Origin: Deltaproteobacteria bacterium
Lineage (GTDB): Bacteria > Desulfobacterota > Desulfobacteria > Desulfobacterales > B30-G6
Assembly: GCA_003647375.1 (NCBI GenBank)
Contig: QMMS01000288.1
Span: 1-5,843 of the forward strand
Direction of reading: 5' to 3'
Length of the DNA stretch: 5,843 nucleotides
How positions within the stretch are numbered: the stretch's first letter is position 1; each line of letters begins with the position of its first letter. Of the stretch, positions 5,573-5,843 are shown one piece after another. The position numbers were made by a program, and so were the translations under genes. The notes below the pieces were generated by a model. It had not been told where the DNA came from and did not search any database. It worked only from the letters and a program-made list of their open reading frames with translations.

Positions 5573-5843
5573 AACCGACACCGCGAATCGTTTGTATAAG
5601 CTTTTGGTCGAATCCCTTGTCGATCTTGTCCCGCAGCCTGCATATGCGTGCCTCTACCACATTGGTCTGGGGGTCGAAATTGTAGTTCCAGACATGTTCC
5701 ATGATCATGGTTTTAGAGACGACCCTCTCCTTGTTCCTGATCAGGTATTCCAGCAACGAGTATTCCAGGGGCTGCAGTTCGATTTTTTTTCCGCCGCGGA
5801 CAACATCGCGCGATAACAGGTCAACCCGCAGGTCCCCTGCTCG
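5550..5843 (-). CDS. OmpR/PhoB-family response regulator, C-terminal DNA-binding part
   Basis: The last 97 codons of a response regulator that continues beyond the right edge; the frame is open from the window end to the TGA at 5552-5550. The visible part is almost exactly the winged-helix effector domain. It has an N-terminal beta sheet (LRVDLLSRDVVRGGKKIEL), the LQPLEYSLLEYLIRNKERVV helix region and the MIMEHVW segment. The recognition helix lies around NVVEARICRLRDKID, and the wing ends in the family-typical IRGVGYVL. The receiver domain with the phospho-accepting Asp would lie outside the window. It is the cognate partner of the overlapping kinase gene. Its target sites cannot be deduced here, since its own promoter is also outside the window. 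Confidence 0.95.
   Translation of the reverse strand, partial: RAGDLRVDLLSRDVVRGGKKIELQPLEYSLLEYLIRNKERVVSKTMIMEHVWNYNFDPQTNVVEARICRLRDKIDKGFDQKLIQTIRGVGYVLKEST

Noticed and set aside
5783..5790. Run of eight A in the response-regulator coding strand as a frameshift site.
   Set aside because: The frame reads through correctly into a canonical winged-helix domain, so there is no sign of a frameshift; it may only be a slippage-prone spot.

Overview
All well-supported genes in this window lie on the minus strand and read from right to left: the end of an OmpR-type response regulator, its overlapping sensor histidine kinase, a calcineurin-like metallophosphoesterase, a possible 51-residue small ORF, a cysteine-rich iron-sulfur protein, and the first 418 codons of a periplasmic Deg/HtrA serine protease. 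No tRNA, rRNA, CRISPR array or intact transposase gene was found. I found no credible gene on the plus strand; its long open frames are antisense shadows.

The organism is probably an anaerobic Gram-negative bacterium. Two observations support this. A Do-family protease with a signal peptide implies a periplasm, and the iron-sulfur protein has 18 cysteines in a layout I associate with sulfate reducers and other strict anaerobes. Desulfobacterota (the former Deltaproteobacteria) is the best guess, from general resemblance only; no taxonomic marker gene is present.

Region by region: 5550-5843 is the DNA-binding end of the response regulator. 4124-5572 is the kinase, whose start overlaps the regulator's end, a typical translationally coupled pair. 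3943-4123 is an AT-rich gap that holds a candidate promoter for the phosphoesterase at 3082-3942. 2798-3081 is a second AT-rich gap with a possible small ORF (2903-3058), a candidate promoter and a quasi-palindrome ahead of the iron-sulfur gene (1526-2797). 1256-1525 contains a run of inverted repeats, including a 25-bp near-perfect stem, followed by a candidate promoter and a strong ribosome-binding site for the protease (2-1255).

The genes probably do not form one operon, because the gaps are 100-270 bp and carry their own promoter-like sequences. The two-component pair is a clear functional unit. A link between it and the downstream protease as an envelope-stress circuit is possible but is only inference. 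The most unusual items are the hairpin cluster at 1348-1433, which looks like a mobile-element remnant or strong terminator, and the cysteine architecture of the iron-sulfur protein.
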